This document shows positions 7,046 to 14,488 of a stretch of DNA of 15,234 bases, piece by piece; within the stretch, counting starts at the first letter, position 1, and the number at the start of each line of letters is the position of its first letter. The stretch comes from JACMMS01 sp043772865. GTDB taxonomy: Bacteria; Pseudomonadota; Gammaproteobacteria; Burkholderiales; Methylophilaceae. The position numbers and the translations under genes are program-made. The notes under the pieces are model-generated. The model saw nothing but the letters and a program-made list of their open reading frames with translations, did no database searches and had not been told where the DNA came from. Where the stretch lies: positions 1 to 15,234 of the forward strand of contig JAYVFU010000072.1 of the NCBI GenBank assembly GCA_043772865.1. Reading direction: 5' to 3'.

Positions 7046-8116
7046 TTAGTCGGCAGCATCATCTGGTCCAATAGTTTTAACAACAGCGTCTAAATTACCT
7101 TTAGCATTGGCGCGGATTTTCGCATCAATTTCATTAGCAATCGCAGGGTTTTCGCGTAAAAACTCACGTGAGTTATCTTTACCTTGACCAATTTTTTCGC
7201 CTTGATAACTATACCAAGCACCAGCTTTTTCTACGATTTTTAAATTAGCACCTAGTTCGATGATTTCACCTTCGCGTGAAATACCTTCGCCATATAAAAT
7301 ATCAAATTCAGCTTGTTTGAATGGCGGTGCTACTTTGTTCTTTACAATTTTTACGCGCGTTTCAGAACCAATCACTTCATCGCCACGCTTAATCGCACCA
7401 GTACGGCGGATATCTAAACGAACCGAAGCGTAGAATTTAAGTGCGTTTCCACCTGTTGTGGTTTCTGGGTTACCAAACATCACGCCAATTTTCATACGGA
7501 TTTGGTTGATGAAAATCACCATGGTGTTGGTGCGTTTAATATTACCTGTCAGTTTACGCAAGGCTTGTGACATCAAACGCGCTTGCAAACCCATATGGCT
7601 ATCGCCCATTTCGCCTTCAATTTCAGCGCGCGGTACCAGTGCTGCTACCGAGTCAATGACCACGATATCTACCGAGCCTGAACGCACCAGCATATCGGCG
7701 ATTTCTAAAGCTTGCTCACCAGTGTCAGGTTGTGAAATGAGTAAATCAGGCACGTTTACGCCTAGCTTTGCTGCATATTGTGGATCTAAAGCATGTTCTG
7801 CATCAATAAAAGCCGCTGTGCCGCCAAGCTTTTGCATTTGGGCGATGACAGAAAGTGTGAGTGTGGTTTTGCCTGATGATTCTGGACCGTAAATCTCAAT
7901 CACGCGACCACGCGGTAAGCCGCCTATGCCTAGTGCAATATCTAAACCCAGCGAGCCAGTCGGTACGGCTTGAATATCACTTGCTACATCGGCATCGCCC
8001 ATGCGCATGATGGAGCCTTTGCCAAATTGCTTTTCAATCTGTGAAAGTGCTGCGGCAAGTGCTTTGCTTTTGTCCTCGTCTACTTTGCTGATTTTGTCTG
8101 CTGATTTTTCCGCCAT
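7046..8116 (-). CDS. recA: Recombinase RecA
   Basis: ATP-dependent DNA strand-exchange protein for homologous recombination and co-protease for LexA cleavage in the SOS response. At 356 residues it has standard length. Walker A is GPESSGKTT (77-85), Walker B VVIDS (152-156), the DNA-binding L2 loop is around FGNPETTTGGNALKF (214-228), and the N-terminal oligomerisation helix reads ALAAALSQIEKQFGKGSIMRMG. The C-terminus is acidic (PDDAAD), typical of the regulatory tail. The start is supported by AAAGG nine bases before the ATG. It follows pncC by 95 bases and precedes recX by 28. I see no CTG-N10-CAG LexA operator in the 95-base upstream gap, so SOS control, if present, must use another site or a more upstream promoter. 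Confidence 0.99.
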   Translation of the reverse strand: MAEKSADKISKVDEDKSKALAAALSQIEKQFGKGSIMRMGDADVASDIQAVPTGSLGLDIALGIGGLPRGRVIEIYGPESSGKTTLTLSVIAQMQKLGGTAAFIDAEHALDPQYAAKLGVNVPDLLISQPDTGEQALEIADMLVRSGSVDIVVIDSVAALVPRAEIEGEMGDSHMGLQARLMSQALRKLTGNIKRTNTMVIFINQIRMKIGVMFGNPETTTGGNALKFYASVRLDIRRTGAIKRGDEVIGSETRVKIVKNKVAPPFKQAEFDILYGEGISREGEIIELGANLKIVEKAGAWYSYQGEKIGQGKDNSREFLRENPAIANEIDAKIRANAKGNLDAVVKTIGPDDAAD

Positions 8117-8211
8117 AGCGTTTTGCCTTTAGTTTTAGCTGCGTAATTTAACTACTAATTATTTCATAAATAAGGGATTTAAGTAAGCCCAAGGCATCAC
8201 TCAAGTTGAGA

Positions 8212-8712
8212 TTAGTCTGAGACTTTGATAAGTAGTTGTTTGAATAAAAATTGCACAGACTGCAAACGAATAGCATCACGCGTGCCTGTGAAGTGTTGTG
8301 TGTAGGTTTTGCACTGTGCCTTTTGTTGCAAACAAATACTAAAGCAAATGGTGCCGACTGGTTTGTCTGTTGTACCACCGTCGGGCCCTGCAATGCCAGT
8401 AATGCTAGCTGTGATATTGGCAAGGCTTGCTGATAACGCGCCTTTAGCCATTTCTGTAGCAATTTGTTCGCTTACCGCGCCAAATTTTTCTAATGTAACT
8501 GGGCTAACATTTAGCATATCAATTTTTGCAGCGTTGCTGTAAGTAATAAAGCTGCAATCTAGCCATGCTGAGCTGCCTGCAATAGCGGTAATGTATTGCG
8601 TTGCCATTCCGCCTGTGCATGATTCTGCTAACGCGAGCTTGTAATTTCGCGCTTTTAATGCTGATCCCAGTTCGGCGGCTAAAGTTAAAAGCAGTTCGTG
8701 CATATCCATCAT
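8212..8712 (-). CDS. pncC: Nicotinamide-nucleotide amidase (CinA C-terminal domain family)
   Basis: Deamidates nicotinamide mononucleotide to nicotinate mononucleotide in the pyridine nucleotide cycle, recycling the NMN released by the NAD-dependent DNA ligase. The stand-alone domain of 166 residues has normal length. Family signatures are present: AESCTGG (29-35) with the catalytic serine at 31, FITYSN (55-60) and GIAGPDGGT (106-114). Its ATG overlaps the pgpA stop as ATGA, so translation is likely coupled; Met2 or Met4 are alternative starts. Placement directly before recA resembles the cinA-recA linkage seen in many bacteria. Confidence 0.95.
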   Translation of the reverse strand: MMDMHELLLTLAAELGSALKARNYKLALAESCTGGMATQYITAIAGSSAWLDCSFITYSNAAKIDMLNVSPVTLEKFGAVSEQIATEMAKGALSASLANITASITGIAGPDGGTTDKPVGTICFSICLQQKAQCKTYTQHFTGTRDAIRLQSVQFLFKQLLIKVSD

Positions 8713-9191
8713 AATTTTGTGGTGATGAACATCATAATTTTTAGGCTGAATATGGCATAACCTGCTGCCAATAGGTCATCAAACATTACACCAAATCCGC
8801 CTTTAAGTTTGGCATCTACTTGACGAATTGGAAAAGGTTTCCATATATCAAATAATCTAAATAATAAGAATGCAGCTATCCACCAAATCCAAGTATAAAG
8901 TGTAAACATGAGTATCAGCATCATGGCGACAATTTCATCCCACACAATACTGCCATGATCTGACACGCCTAAATGCTGACCCGTTACGCCACACAAAGGC
9001 ACGCCAATAATAAAAAACGCGCCGATAATAAACCACTGCACCAATTCAGGTAACGGCAAAATAAGCCAAAATAATGCCAAGCCGATGACTGTGCCAAAGG
9101 TGCCTGGCGCTTTTTTGGCTAACCCGCTGCCAAATCCCAGCGCGATAAAATGGGCTGGGTGTCGCAATAAGAAATTTAGATTAGGTTGCAT
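8709..9191 (-). CDS. pgpA: Phosphatidylglycerophosphatase A
   Basis: Inner-membrane phosphatase that removes the phosphate from phosphatidylglycerol phosphate to make phosphatidylglycerol. Motifs of the PgpA family: GFGSGLAKKAPGTFGT (19-34), WDEIVAM (84-90), FRLFDIWKPFPI (111-122) and GGFGVMFDDLLAA (131-143). Hydrophobic segments lie at about 35-48, 53-70, 88-112 and 139-156. I chose the ATG at 9191 (MQPNLNFLLRHP, 160 residues) because it matches the family N-terminus and overlaps the thiL stop by 11 bases. The frame stays open upstream to 9278 with further ATGs, but those would add residues unlike the family and overlap thiL more. No start has a convincing ribosome binding site, so coupling to thiL is likely. 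Confidence 0.93.
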   Translation of the reverse strand: MQPNLNFLLRHPAHFIALGFGSGLAKKAPGTFGTVIGLALFWLILPLPELVQWFIIGAFFIIGVPLCGVTGQHLGVSDHGSIVWDEIVAMMLILMFTLYTWIWWIAAFLLFRLFDIWKPFPIRQVDAKLKGGFGVMFDDLLAAGYAIFSLKIMMFITTKL

Positions 9192-10188
9192 TTTTTTTAT
9201 CAAAATTTGATGAAATATTTTGCTCATCAAAATGGTTATAGCCCGTTTTTGTTTGCGGTATGGGCTGATGTTGGTCATCCATTACCATTAAGCCCTGCGT
9301 TTTGATGATGTTGCCAATACAGGTGAGGTTTAAATTAAGTTGCTTACTAATATCCGCAATTGGCTCACGTGCGCTAGGTGGGGCGGTAAAGCACAGCTCG
9401 TAATCATCACCGCTTGCCAGTATACAATTTTGAATTAATTTTTCGTTAATATGCTGGTACATAAATGCTGATACAGGAAGTTGATGTAAATAAATATTTG
9501 CGCCAATTTTTGAGGCGCTTAAGATATGCCCTAAATCGGATAACAACCCATCTGAAATATCAATTGCGCTAGTAGCAATATCGCGCAATGCTAAACCTAG
9601 TGCAACGCGTGGTTGTGGTGTGTGTAAGGCATGTAGGCAATATTCAATATAACCATCATCAAGCTGTAAGTGGGCATATAATTCATTTTGTAAATGGGCT
9701 ATGCCAAGTGCTGCATCACCTAATGTATTGGATACCCAAATATCATCGCCCACTTGTGCGCCACTACGTTTAATGGCTTTGCCTAGTGGCACTTCACCCA
9801 TGATTTGCACGCTAACGGTGAGTGGTCCACGTGTGGTATCGCCACCAATTAGATCAACATTAAACTTAGTTGCGCATGCAAAAACCCCACGTGCGAATTC
9901 TGTCAACCAATGCTTATCAACATGCGGTAAAGCGATAGCGAGTGTCGCCCATTTAGGGTTTGCGCCCATCGCTGCCATATCGGATATATTCACCGCGAGC
10001 GATTTCCAACCTAATTTATAAGCATCTGCATCATTAAAAAAGTGAGTGCCTGCTACCAGCATATCGGCTGATATTGCTAACTCATGCCCTGTGGTGACTG
10101 AAATTAAAGCAGCATCATCGCCGATACCTAAATTAGTCTGCTGAGTAACTTTGGTAAAATAATCGCGGATTAAATTAAATTCTGACAT
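9181..10188 (-). CDS. thiL: Thiamine-monophosphate kinase
   Basis: Phosphorylates thiamine monophosphate to thiamine diphosphate, the last step to the active cofactor. At 335 residues it is close to the family length. ThiL motifs appear in order: FNLIRDYF at the N-terminus, GIGDDAA (21-27), SADMLVAGTHF (40-50), LAVNISDMAAMGA (64-76), GGDTTRG (115-121), DISDGLLSDLGHI (210-222) and ASGDDYELCF (258-267). These are the metal- and ATP-binding aspartates of the AIR-synthase-like fold. The start lies six bases after the mogA stop and the end overlaps pgpA; thiL-pgpA is a common proteobacterial pair. The last 25 residues (DEQNISSNFDKKNAT end) are a polar tail beyond the conserved core. Confidence 0.97.
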   Translation of the reverse strand: MSEFNLIRDYFTKVTQQTNLGIGDDAALISVTTGHELAISADMLVAGTHFFNDADAYKLGWKSLAVNISDMAAMGANPKWATLAIALPHVDKHWLTEFARGVFACATKFNVDLIGGDTTRGPLTVSVQIMGEVPLGKAIKRSGAQVGDDIWVSNTLGDAALGIAHLQNELYAHLQLDDGYIEYCLHALHTPQPRVALGLALRDIATSAIDISDGLLSDLGHILSASKIGANIYLHQLPVSAFMYQHINEKLIQNCILASGDDYELCFTAPPSAREPIADISKQLNLNLTCIGNIIKTQGLMVMDDQHQPIPQTKTGYNHFDEQNISSNFDKKNAT

Positions 10189-10194
10189 GAAGGT

Positions 10195-10809
10195 TTAGGC
10201 GAGCTTTATTGCAGATTTTGGTCTAAAGGCTTTTACTATTTTTTCGTTGGTTTCTAAATACGGCATGGCGCTTTCTTCTGTGGCCAGTAAGTCTAAACAA
10301 TACGGTACAGCGGCAAAAATACCAGATACGGTGATATTACCATCACTATCTTTAAGGCCTTCTAAAGTCTGTGCAATGGCTTTTGGTTGGCCTGGTAAAT
10401 TGATAATTAAACATTGCTTGCGTATCACCGCCACTTGACGCGATAAAATGGCCGTAGGCACAAAATTAAGGCTGATTTGGCGCATTTGCTCACCAAATCC
10501 GGGCATATCTTTATCGGCAATGACTAGTGTTGCTTCAGGCGTTACATCACGTAAGCTTGGGCCAGTGCCGCCTGTAGTAAGGATCAAATGGCAGCTTTCG
10601 ACATCAACCAAATCAACTAAAGTATTAGATATTTCATCTTGTTCATCGGGAATTAAGCGCGCGATGATATCCATAGGGCTAGTTACAGCAAGGTCTAACC
10701 ATGCTTTGAGCGATGGTATGCCTTGGTCTTGGTACACGCCGTTATAAGCGCGATCGCTAATAGAAACTAAGCCAATTTTAAGTGCTAGTGTTTGTGAGGT
10801 TATGGTCAT
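10195..10809 (-). CDS. mogA: Molybdopterin adenylyltransferase
   Basis: Adenylylates molybdopterin to activate it for molybdate insertion by MoeA in molybdenum cofactor synthesis. The protein resembles E. coli MogA closely over its length: KIGLVSISDRAYNGVYQDQG (11-30), RLIPDEQ (51-57), LTTGGTGPSLRDVTPEA (77-93), MPGFGEQMRQISLNFVPTAI (102-121), NLPGQPK (137-143) and AFRPKSA (194-200). I chose the ATG at 10809 (204 residues) since the conserved region begins about ten residues later. The frame continues to an ATG at 10854, but the extra 15 residues are not family-like. It is the first gene of the minus-strand run, divergent from the PDZ-protein gene, so its promoter should lie in about 10810-10890; I cannot pick convincing boxes. 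Confidence 0.96.
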   Translation of the reverse strand: MTITSQTLALKIGLVSISDRAYNGVYQDQGIPSLKAWLDLAVTSPMDIIARLIPDEQDEISNTLVDLVDVESCHLILTTGGTGPSLRDVTPEATLVIADKDMPGFGEQMRQISLNFVPTAILSRQVAVIRKQCLIINLPGQPKAIAQTLEGLKDSDGNITVSGIFAAVPYCLDLLATEESAMPYLETNEKIVKAFRPKSAIKLA

Positions 10810-10895
10810 GTGAATTATTTTAGAGTTAATATGTCGTAATGGGTAACTTAACATTTAGTTAAGCAATTCAAATACCATCTTTTCAAAGGGCTATG

Positions 10896-11657
10896 ATGAC
10901 CATAAAAAGTACAACAATTATAAGCACTATTGCCGCAACTGCTTTATTAAGTTTGAGCATTTTAAGTGTAGCTGCTGAGAATTTATACGAAAAAAATTAT
11001 GTAAAACAAAACAACAGTAATTTGGTTTCGCTACAAGCCAAGCCAGATACCAAGCTCTTTGTGAGTAATCATAAAAATGAAGATAATATTCCCATGTTAG
11101 AAGATGGATATGACTTAATGGGCTTTTCATCTTTTGATGCAGGCGATGTGCCGCCGAATGATGCGCTTGCGCACGCTAAAACTATTAAGGCTGATACCGT
11201 ATTAGTCTATGTAAAATACGGTTCTGAAAAAACGGCTAGCTCTAAAATTGCTGCCTTAAAAGAAGCGGCTAAAAAAACGGGCGAAGTCGATGAAAAAGAT
11301 GTGCAAGCAAATGGCACACAATATCGCTATTACGCAAGTTATTGGGCTAAGCTACCCACGCCATTATTAGGCGTGCATATTATTAAGTTAAAACCAGCAG
11401 CCACAGGCGATGCGGAAGACGATGCAAAATTACAAGCGGATAATGGGTTGAAATTATTAGCAGTGATTAAAGACTCACCAGCAGCTAAAGCTAATTTATT
11501 GCGTGGTGATGTACTCATGAAAATTGGCGATGTTAATTTAGAGAAGCCAGAAGCGCTTTACGATGCGGTTAAAAAATATCAAGGAAAATCTGTGGTAATT
11601 GCCTATGAGCGTGGCGGTGAAGCAGCCGTAACGACGGCAATTTTAAATAAGCGTTAA
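10896..11657 (+). CDS. Exported PDZ-domain protein of unknown function
   Basis: An N-terminal signal peptide (TIKSTT, then a hydrophobic stretch at about 8-26 ending SVAA-EN) predicts export to the periplasm. The middle (about 65-165) resembles the hypothetical-protein pattern of a short GYDLMGFSSF element followed by an alanine-rich helix and IKADTVLVYVKYG, with a lysine-rich stretch around 109-127. The C-terminal third (about 182-250) is a PDZ domain with the usual degradation-factor-like sequence SPAAKANLLRGDVLMKIGD (194-212). No protease catalytic domain is attached, so it is more likely a binding or adaptor protein. Of two adjacent ATGs, the second (10896) has the better distance (5 bases) from AAAGGG at 10885-10890. 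The gene stands alone: divergent from mogA and closed by a strong terminator. Confidence 0.85.
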   Translation: MTIKSTTIISTIAATALLSLSILSVAAENLYEKNYVKQNNSNLVSLQAKPDTKLFVSNHKNEDNIPMLEDGYDLMGFSSFDAGDVPPNDALAHAKTIKADTVLVYVKYGSEKTASSKIAALKEAAKKTGEVDEKDVQANGTQYRYYASYWAKLPTPLLGVHIIKLKPAATGDAEDDAKLQADNGLKLLAVIKDSPAAKANLLRGDVLMKIGDVNLEKPEALYDAVKKYQGKSVVIAYERGGEAAVTTAILNKR

Positions 11658-11682
11658 GCCCATCAGTCATATTAAGTAAAAA

Positions 11683-11714
11683 AAACTAAAGCCTCAGCGA
11701 TGAGGCTTTAGTTT
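11683..11714. terminator. Strong hairpin terminator after the PDZ-protein gene
   Basis: A perfect 14-base stem (AAACTAAAGCCTCA with TGAGGCTTTAGTTT) closes on a GCGA tetraloop, 25 bases after the stop codon. The A-run before it (from 11678) and the T-rich 3' arm make it potentially bidirectional; the U-run is actually better on the minus strand. It separates the PDZ gene from the adenosyltransferase gene, which therefore needs its own promoter. Confidence 0.9.
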
Positions 11715-11752
11715 GTAATCTGTAAAAATGAATCTATATTAAAAGGGTGATA

Positions 11753-12319
11753 ATGGGTAATCGATTAAGTAAAATTTACACGCGTACAGGCGATAACGGC
11801 ACAACAGGCTTGGGTGATGGCTCACGCGTGAACAAAGATAGTTTGCGCGTAGAGGCGATGGGAGACGTAGATGAGCTAAATTCAGTGATTGGTTTGCTCA
11901 TTACTGAGCTTTCAGTTGCGCAAACATCAGCGCATTTACTACCGCTACTTACCGAAGTTCAACATGATTTATTTAATTTAGGTGGTGAAATTTGCATCCC
12001 TAATTACGTGATGATTGCTGATGCGCGTGTAGACGCCCTTGAAACTGCAATTGATCATTTAAACGATAGCTTAGAACCATTAAAAGAATTTATTTTGCCA
12101 GGTGGCACCAAAAGTGCGGCTTATTGCCATTTGGCACGTACGGTTTGTCGTCGAGCTGAGCGATTGTTAATCAAATTGAGTCGTGATGATGTTGTAACTA
12201 CGATATCACTTAAATATATGAATAGATTGTCTGATTTATTGTTTGTGTTATGCAGGATTATCAATAAAGACGCTGGTGTTAGTGATGTGTTGTGGAATAA
12301 CAAAGCAAAAAATCTATAG
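11753..12319 (+). CDS. ATP:cob(I)alamin adenosyltransferase, PduO type
   Basis: Transfers the adenosyl group of ATP to cob(I)alamin to make adenosylcobalamin. The PduO/MMAB-family N-terminal ATP-binding motif YTRTGDNGTTGLGDG is at 9-23, DELNSVIGL at 40-48, EFILPGG at 112-118, RTVCRRAER at 129-137 and LKYMNRLSDLLFVLCR at 153-168. At 188 residues it has family length and lacks the extra C-terminal domain of some PduO proteins. The start at ATG 11753 is set by AAGGG (11743-11747) five bases upstream; a GTG at 11747 is in frame but lies within that site. A TTGTAA-16-TATATT pair (11713-11740) could be a promoter but would leave almost no leader. No cobalamin riboswitch is visible and no B12-dependent enzyme is nearby. 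Whether the symbol should be pduO or another synonym is a naming choice only. Confidence 0.93.
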   Translation: MGNRLSKIYTRTGDNGTTGLGDGSRVNKDSLRVEAMGDVDELNSVIGLLITELSVAQTSAHLLPLLTEVQHDLFNLGGEICIPNYVMIADARVDALETAIDHLNDSLEPLKEFILPGGTKSAAYCHLARTVCRRAERLLIKLSRDDVVTTISLKYMNRLSDLLFVLCRIINKDAGVSDVLWNNKAKNL

Positions 12320-12426
12320 GTAATGGATAAGTTTTCCAAAAAGTTATTGCTTGCAAAGTAGCTTACGCACCTATTTTTACTATCGATTAGAGTAATTAAG
12401 TCAGCATCATGAATAAGCCACATGAA

Positions 12427-12454
12427 TTACAGATGGCCTGGCATCAGTTATAAT
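12427..12454 (+). promoter_or_regulatory. Probable pcnB promoter, placing the transcript start at or next to the ATG
   Basis: TTACAG (12427-12432), a 16-base spacer and a perfect TATAAT (12449-12454) precede the pcnB ATG at 12462. Only seven bases separate the -10 box from the ATG, so initiation at the usual distance would fall on about 12461-12462 and give a leaderless or nearly leaderless mRNA. There is also no ribosome binding site before the ATG, which agrees. An upstream promoter with read-through from the adenosyltransferase gene is not excluded. Confidence 0.45.
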
Positions 12455-12461
12455 CTTGCAT

Positions 12462-13901
12462 ATGATTAAAAAACTATTCAATAAAGTGTTCGGACAAAAG
12501 ATATTCCCCTCCGCTACCACGTCATCTCAAAGTGATATTCAGGCATCTAGTGCCAAGCCAAAAACCAAGGCTAATACAAAAAAAATTGATACCAGCAAAG
12601 CTAAACATACCAACAGTAACGTGCATAAAATCGATAGAAATCTTTTATCTAATGGCGCATTAAAAACTTGTGAAGGCCTACAAAAAGCTGGGTATGAAGC
12701 TTTTGTGGTAGGCGGTGCGGTGCGTGATTTATTGCTTGATCATAAGCCAAAAGATTTTGATGTGGCGACCGATGCAACGCCCGAGCAGGTTAATCGCGTC
12801 TTTAGGCGCAGCCGCATTATTGGACGTAGATTCCGCTTAGTGCATGTGATGTTTGGGGATGAAACCATTGAGGTTTCCACATTTCGCGGCAGCCATCTTA
12901 ATGAAGCTAGTAATGACACCAATGCACAAGTGAACGATAGTGGCCGTATTATTCGCGATAACGTATTTGGTTCAATTGAAGAAGATGCAATTCGCCGTGA
13001 TTTTACTGCCAATGCCTTATATTACAACCCTGTTACAGAAGAAGTATTAGATTTTCATAACGGCGTTGCGGATATTAAAGCAGGTATTTTACGCATGATT
13101 GGTGACCCAGCCACACGCTACGCAGAAGACCCAGTACGCATGTTGCGCGCGGTGAGGCTATCTGCCAAGCTTGGTTTGAAAATTGATCGTGCAACAGAAG
13201 CGCCTATTGAAGAATTGGCTGACTTATTGCAAGATGTACCGCCTAGCCGCTTGTTTGATGAAATGTTGAAGTTATTTTTATCGGGTCATGCGATTGAAAG
13301 TATTAGCGTGTTGCGTCAGCAAAATTTGCATCACGGCTTATTGCCCATGTTAGATGTTGTATTGGAACAGCCATTGGGCGAGCGTTTTGTAACGCTGGCG
13401 ATGCAAAATACTGATGATCGTATTTTGAGTGGAAAATCTGCTAATCCTAGCTTTTTATTCGCAAGTTTGTTGTGGCATGAGGTGTTGGATGCTTGGGAGC
13501 AATTTCAAGCGGAGGGCAATCATTTAATTCCCGCATTGCATCTGGCGATGAATGAAGTGATTGATTTTCAAGCAAAAAAATTAGCAATACACAATCGTTA
13601 TACAGCCACAATGAAAGAAATCTGGGCCATGCAACCGCGTTTTGAACAACGTGCGGGCAAGCGTCCATTTGCGCTGTTAGAGCATCCACGTTATCGTGCA
13701 GCCTATGATTTTTTGTTGCTCCGCTGCCAATCTGGCGAAATTGATACGGAGCTTGGCGAGTGGTGGACAGCCTTTGCTAATGGGAGCAGTGAAGAGCGAA
13801 ATGGCATGTTGCAGGCTGATACCACCACAAAAAAACGTCGTAAACGTTCGCGTAAAAAGCCAGCTAATATCAGCTCAGTTAATGATGTAGTTGATGTTTA
13901 A
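12462..13901 (+). CDS. pcnB: Poly(A) polymerase I
   Basis: Adds 3' poly(A) tails to RNA, marking it for exonucleolytic decay. Nucleotidyltransferase core: VVGGAVRDLLL (82-92), DFDVATDATPEQV (98-110) with catalytic D98 and D100, RRDFTANALYYNP (178-190) and EDPVRMLRAVRLSAKLG (222-238). IIGRRFRLVHVMFG (119-132) is the element that separates PcnB from tRNA CCA-adding enzymes. The C-terminal tail is strongly basic (KKRRKRSRKK, 457-466), as usual for PcnB. Residues 13-55 form a Ser/Lys/Thr-rich, probably disordered spacer between the family-like start MIKKLFNKVFGQK and the catalytic domain. I chose ATG 12462 over the in-frame TTG at 12456 because of that N-terminus and the adjacent TATAAT. folK follows after five bases. 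Confidence 0.95.
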   Translation: MIKKLFNKVFGQKIFPSATTSSQSDIQASSAKPKTKANTKKIDTSKAKHTNSNVHKIDRNLLSNGALKTCEGLQKAGYEAFVVGGAVRDLLLDHKPKDFDVATDATPEQVNRVFRRSRIIGRRFRLVHVMFGDETIEVSTFRGSHLNEASNDTNAQVNDSGRIIRDNVFGSIEEDAIRRDFTANALYYNPVTEEVLDFHNGVADIKAGILRMIGDPATRYAEDPVRMLRAVRLSAKLGLKIDRATEAPIEELADLLQDVPPSRLFDEMLKLFLSGHAIESISVLRQQNLHHGLLPMLDVVLEQPLGERFVTLAMQNTDDRILSGKSANPSFLFASLLWHEVLDAWEQFQAEGNHLIPALHLAMNEVIDFQAKKLAIHNRYTATMKEIWAMQPRFEQRAGKRPFALLEHPRYRAAYDFLLLRCQSGEIDTELGEWWTAFANGSSEERNGMLQADTTTKKRRKRSRKKPANISSVNDVVDV

Positions 13902-13906
13902 GCGGC

Positions 13907-14488
13907 ATGGCTATTTCACACATGGACTCAGACACAGTTTCAAATCCTGTAGATTCAAATTCTATAGATTTAAATCATAGAGTAACTGCTTATATTGCAC
14001 TAGGTAGCAACTTAAATCAGCCTATTAAGCAAGTGCTTGCAGCGTTGCAGGCACTGCATACAATCCCAAAAACTACAGTGCTTAAACAATCAAGTTTATA
14101 TCGCACAGCACCTATTGGCTACACTGATAGTCAGCTACAAGAAATACCTGACTTCATTAATGCCGTAGCTGAAGTCAACACTACGCTTACAGCTTTAGAT
14201 TTACTAGAGGCATTGTTTGAAATTGAAAATAAGTTTGGGCGTGAGCGACCTTACCCCAATGCACCACGCTTGTTAGATTTAGACTTACTGCTGTACGATA
14301 AAGTAGTAATAAATACAGAACGACTTACATTACCCCATCCACGGATGTTCGAACGTGGCTTTGTGTTGTTACCACTTGTAGAAATTGCACCCAATTTACA
14401 AGACTCCATCTATGGCAGCATTGAAGATTTAGCAAAAAATTATCAAAATCAAGGCATTAATAAGTTATTACCTCATGAATATATTTAA
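13907..14488 (+). CDS. folK: 6-hydroxymethyl-7,8-dihydropterin pyrophosphokinase (HPPK)
   Basis: Transfers pyrophosphate from ATP to 6-hydroxymethyl-dihydropterin in folate synthesis. HPPK signatures: AYIALGSNLNQP (28-39), SSLYRTAPIGY (62-72), PDFINAVAEV (81-90), FGRERPYPNAPRLLDLDLLLY (110-130, split by the GRER and RLLDLDLL motifs, with the metal-binding aspartates at D124 and D126) and LPHPRMFERGFVLLPL (142-157). The first 27 residues are a polar, Ser/Asp-rich extension not needed by the fold. ATG 13907 lies five bases after pcnB, and Met6 (13922) is an alternative; neither has a strong ribosome binding site. The stop overlaps the next gene by 14 bases, indicating coupled translation. The pcnB-folK pairing is common in beta- and gammaproteobacteria. 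Confidence 0.96.
   Translation: MAISHMDSDTVSNPVDSNSIDLNHRVTAYIALGSNLNQPIKQVLAALQALHTIPKTTVLKQSSLYRTAPIGYTDSQLQEIPDFINAVAEVNTTLTALDLLEALFEIENKFGRERPYPNAPRLLDLDLLLYDKVVINTERLTLPHPRMFERGFVLLPLVEIAPNLQDSIYGSIEDLAKNYQNQGINKLLPHEYI

Noticed and set aside
8148..8462. A 104-codon minus-strand frame overlapping the 3' end of pncC and the recA upstream gap
   Set aside because: Mostly a shifted frame of pncC (8212-8712), with no family-like sequence and no ribosome binding site. The pncC frame has all catalytic motifs.
10847..10863. CTTAAC-ATTTA-GTTAAG inverted repeat between the divergent mogA and PDZ genes as an operator
   Set aside because: Six-base A+T-rich arms are easily found by chance in this base composition, and no second copy or convincing promoter boxes support it.
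12121..12423. A 100-codon minus-strand frame antisense to the end of the adenosyltransferase gene
   Set aside because: Mirrors a gene with strong family motifs on the plus strand, and the translation looks like noise.
12462..13901. pcnB as a tRNA CCA-adding enzyme (cca)
   Set aside because: The IIGRRFRLVHVMFG element and the long basic C-terminal tail point to poly(A) polymerase I.
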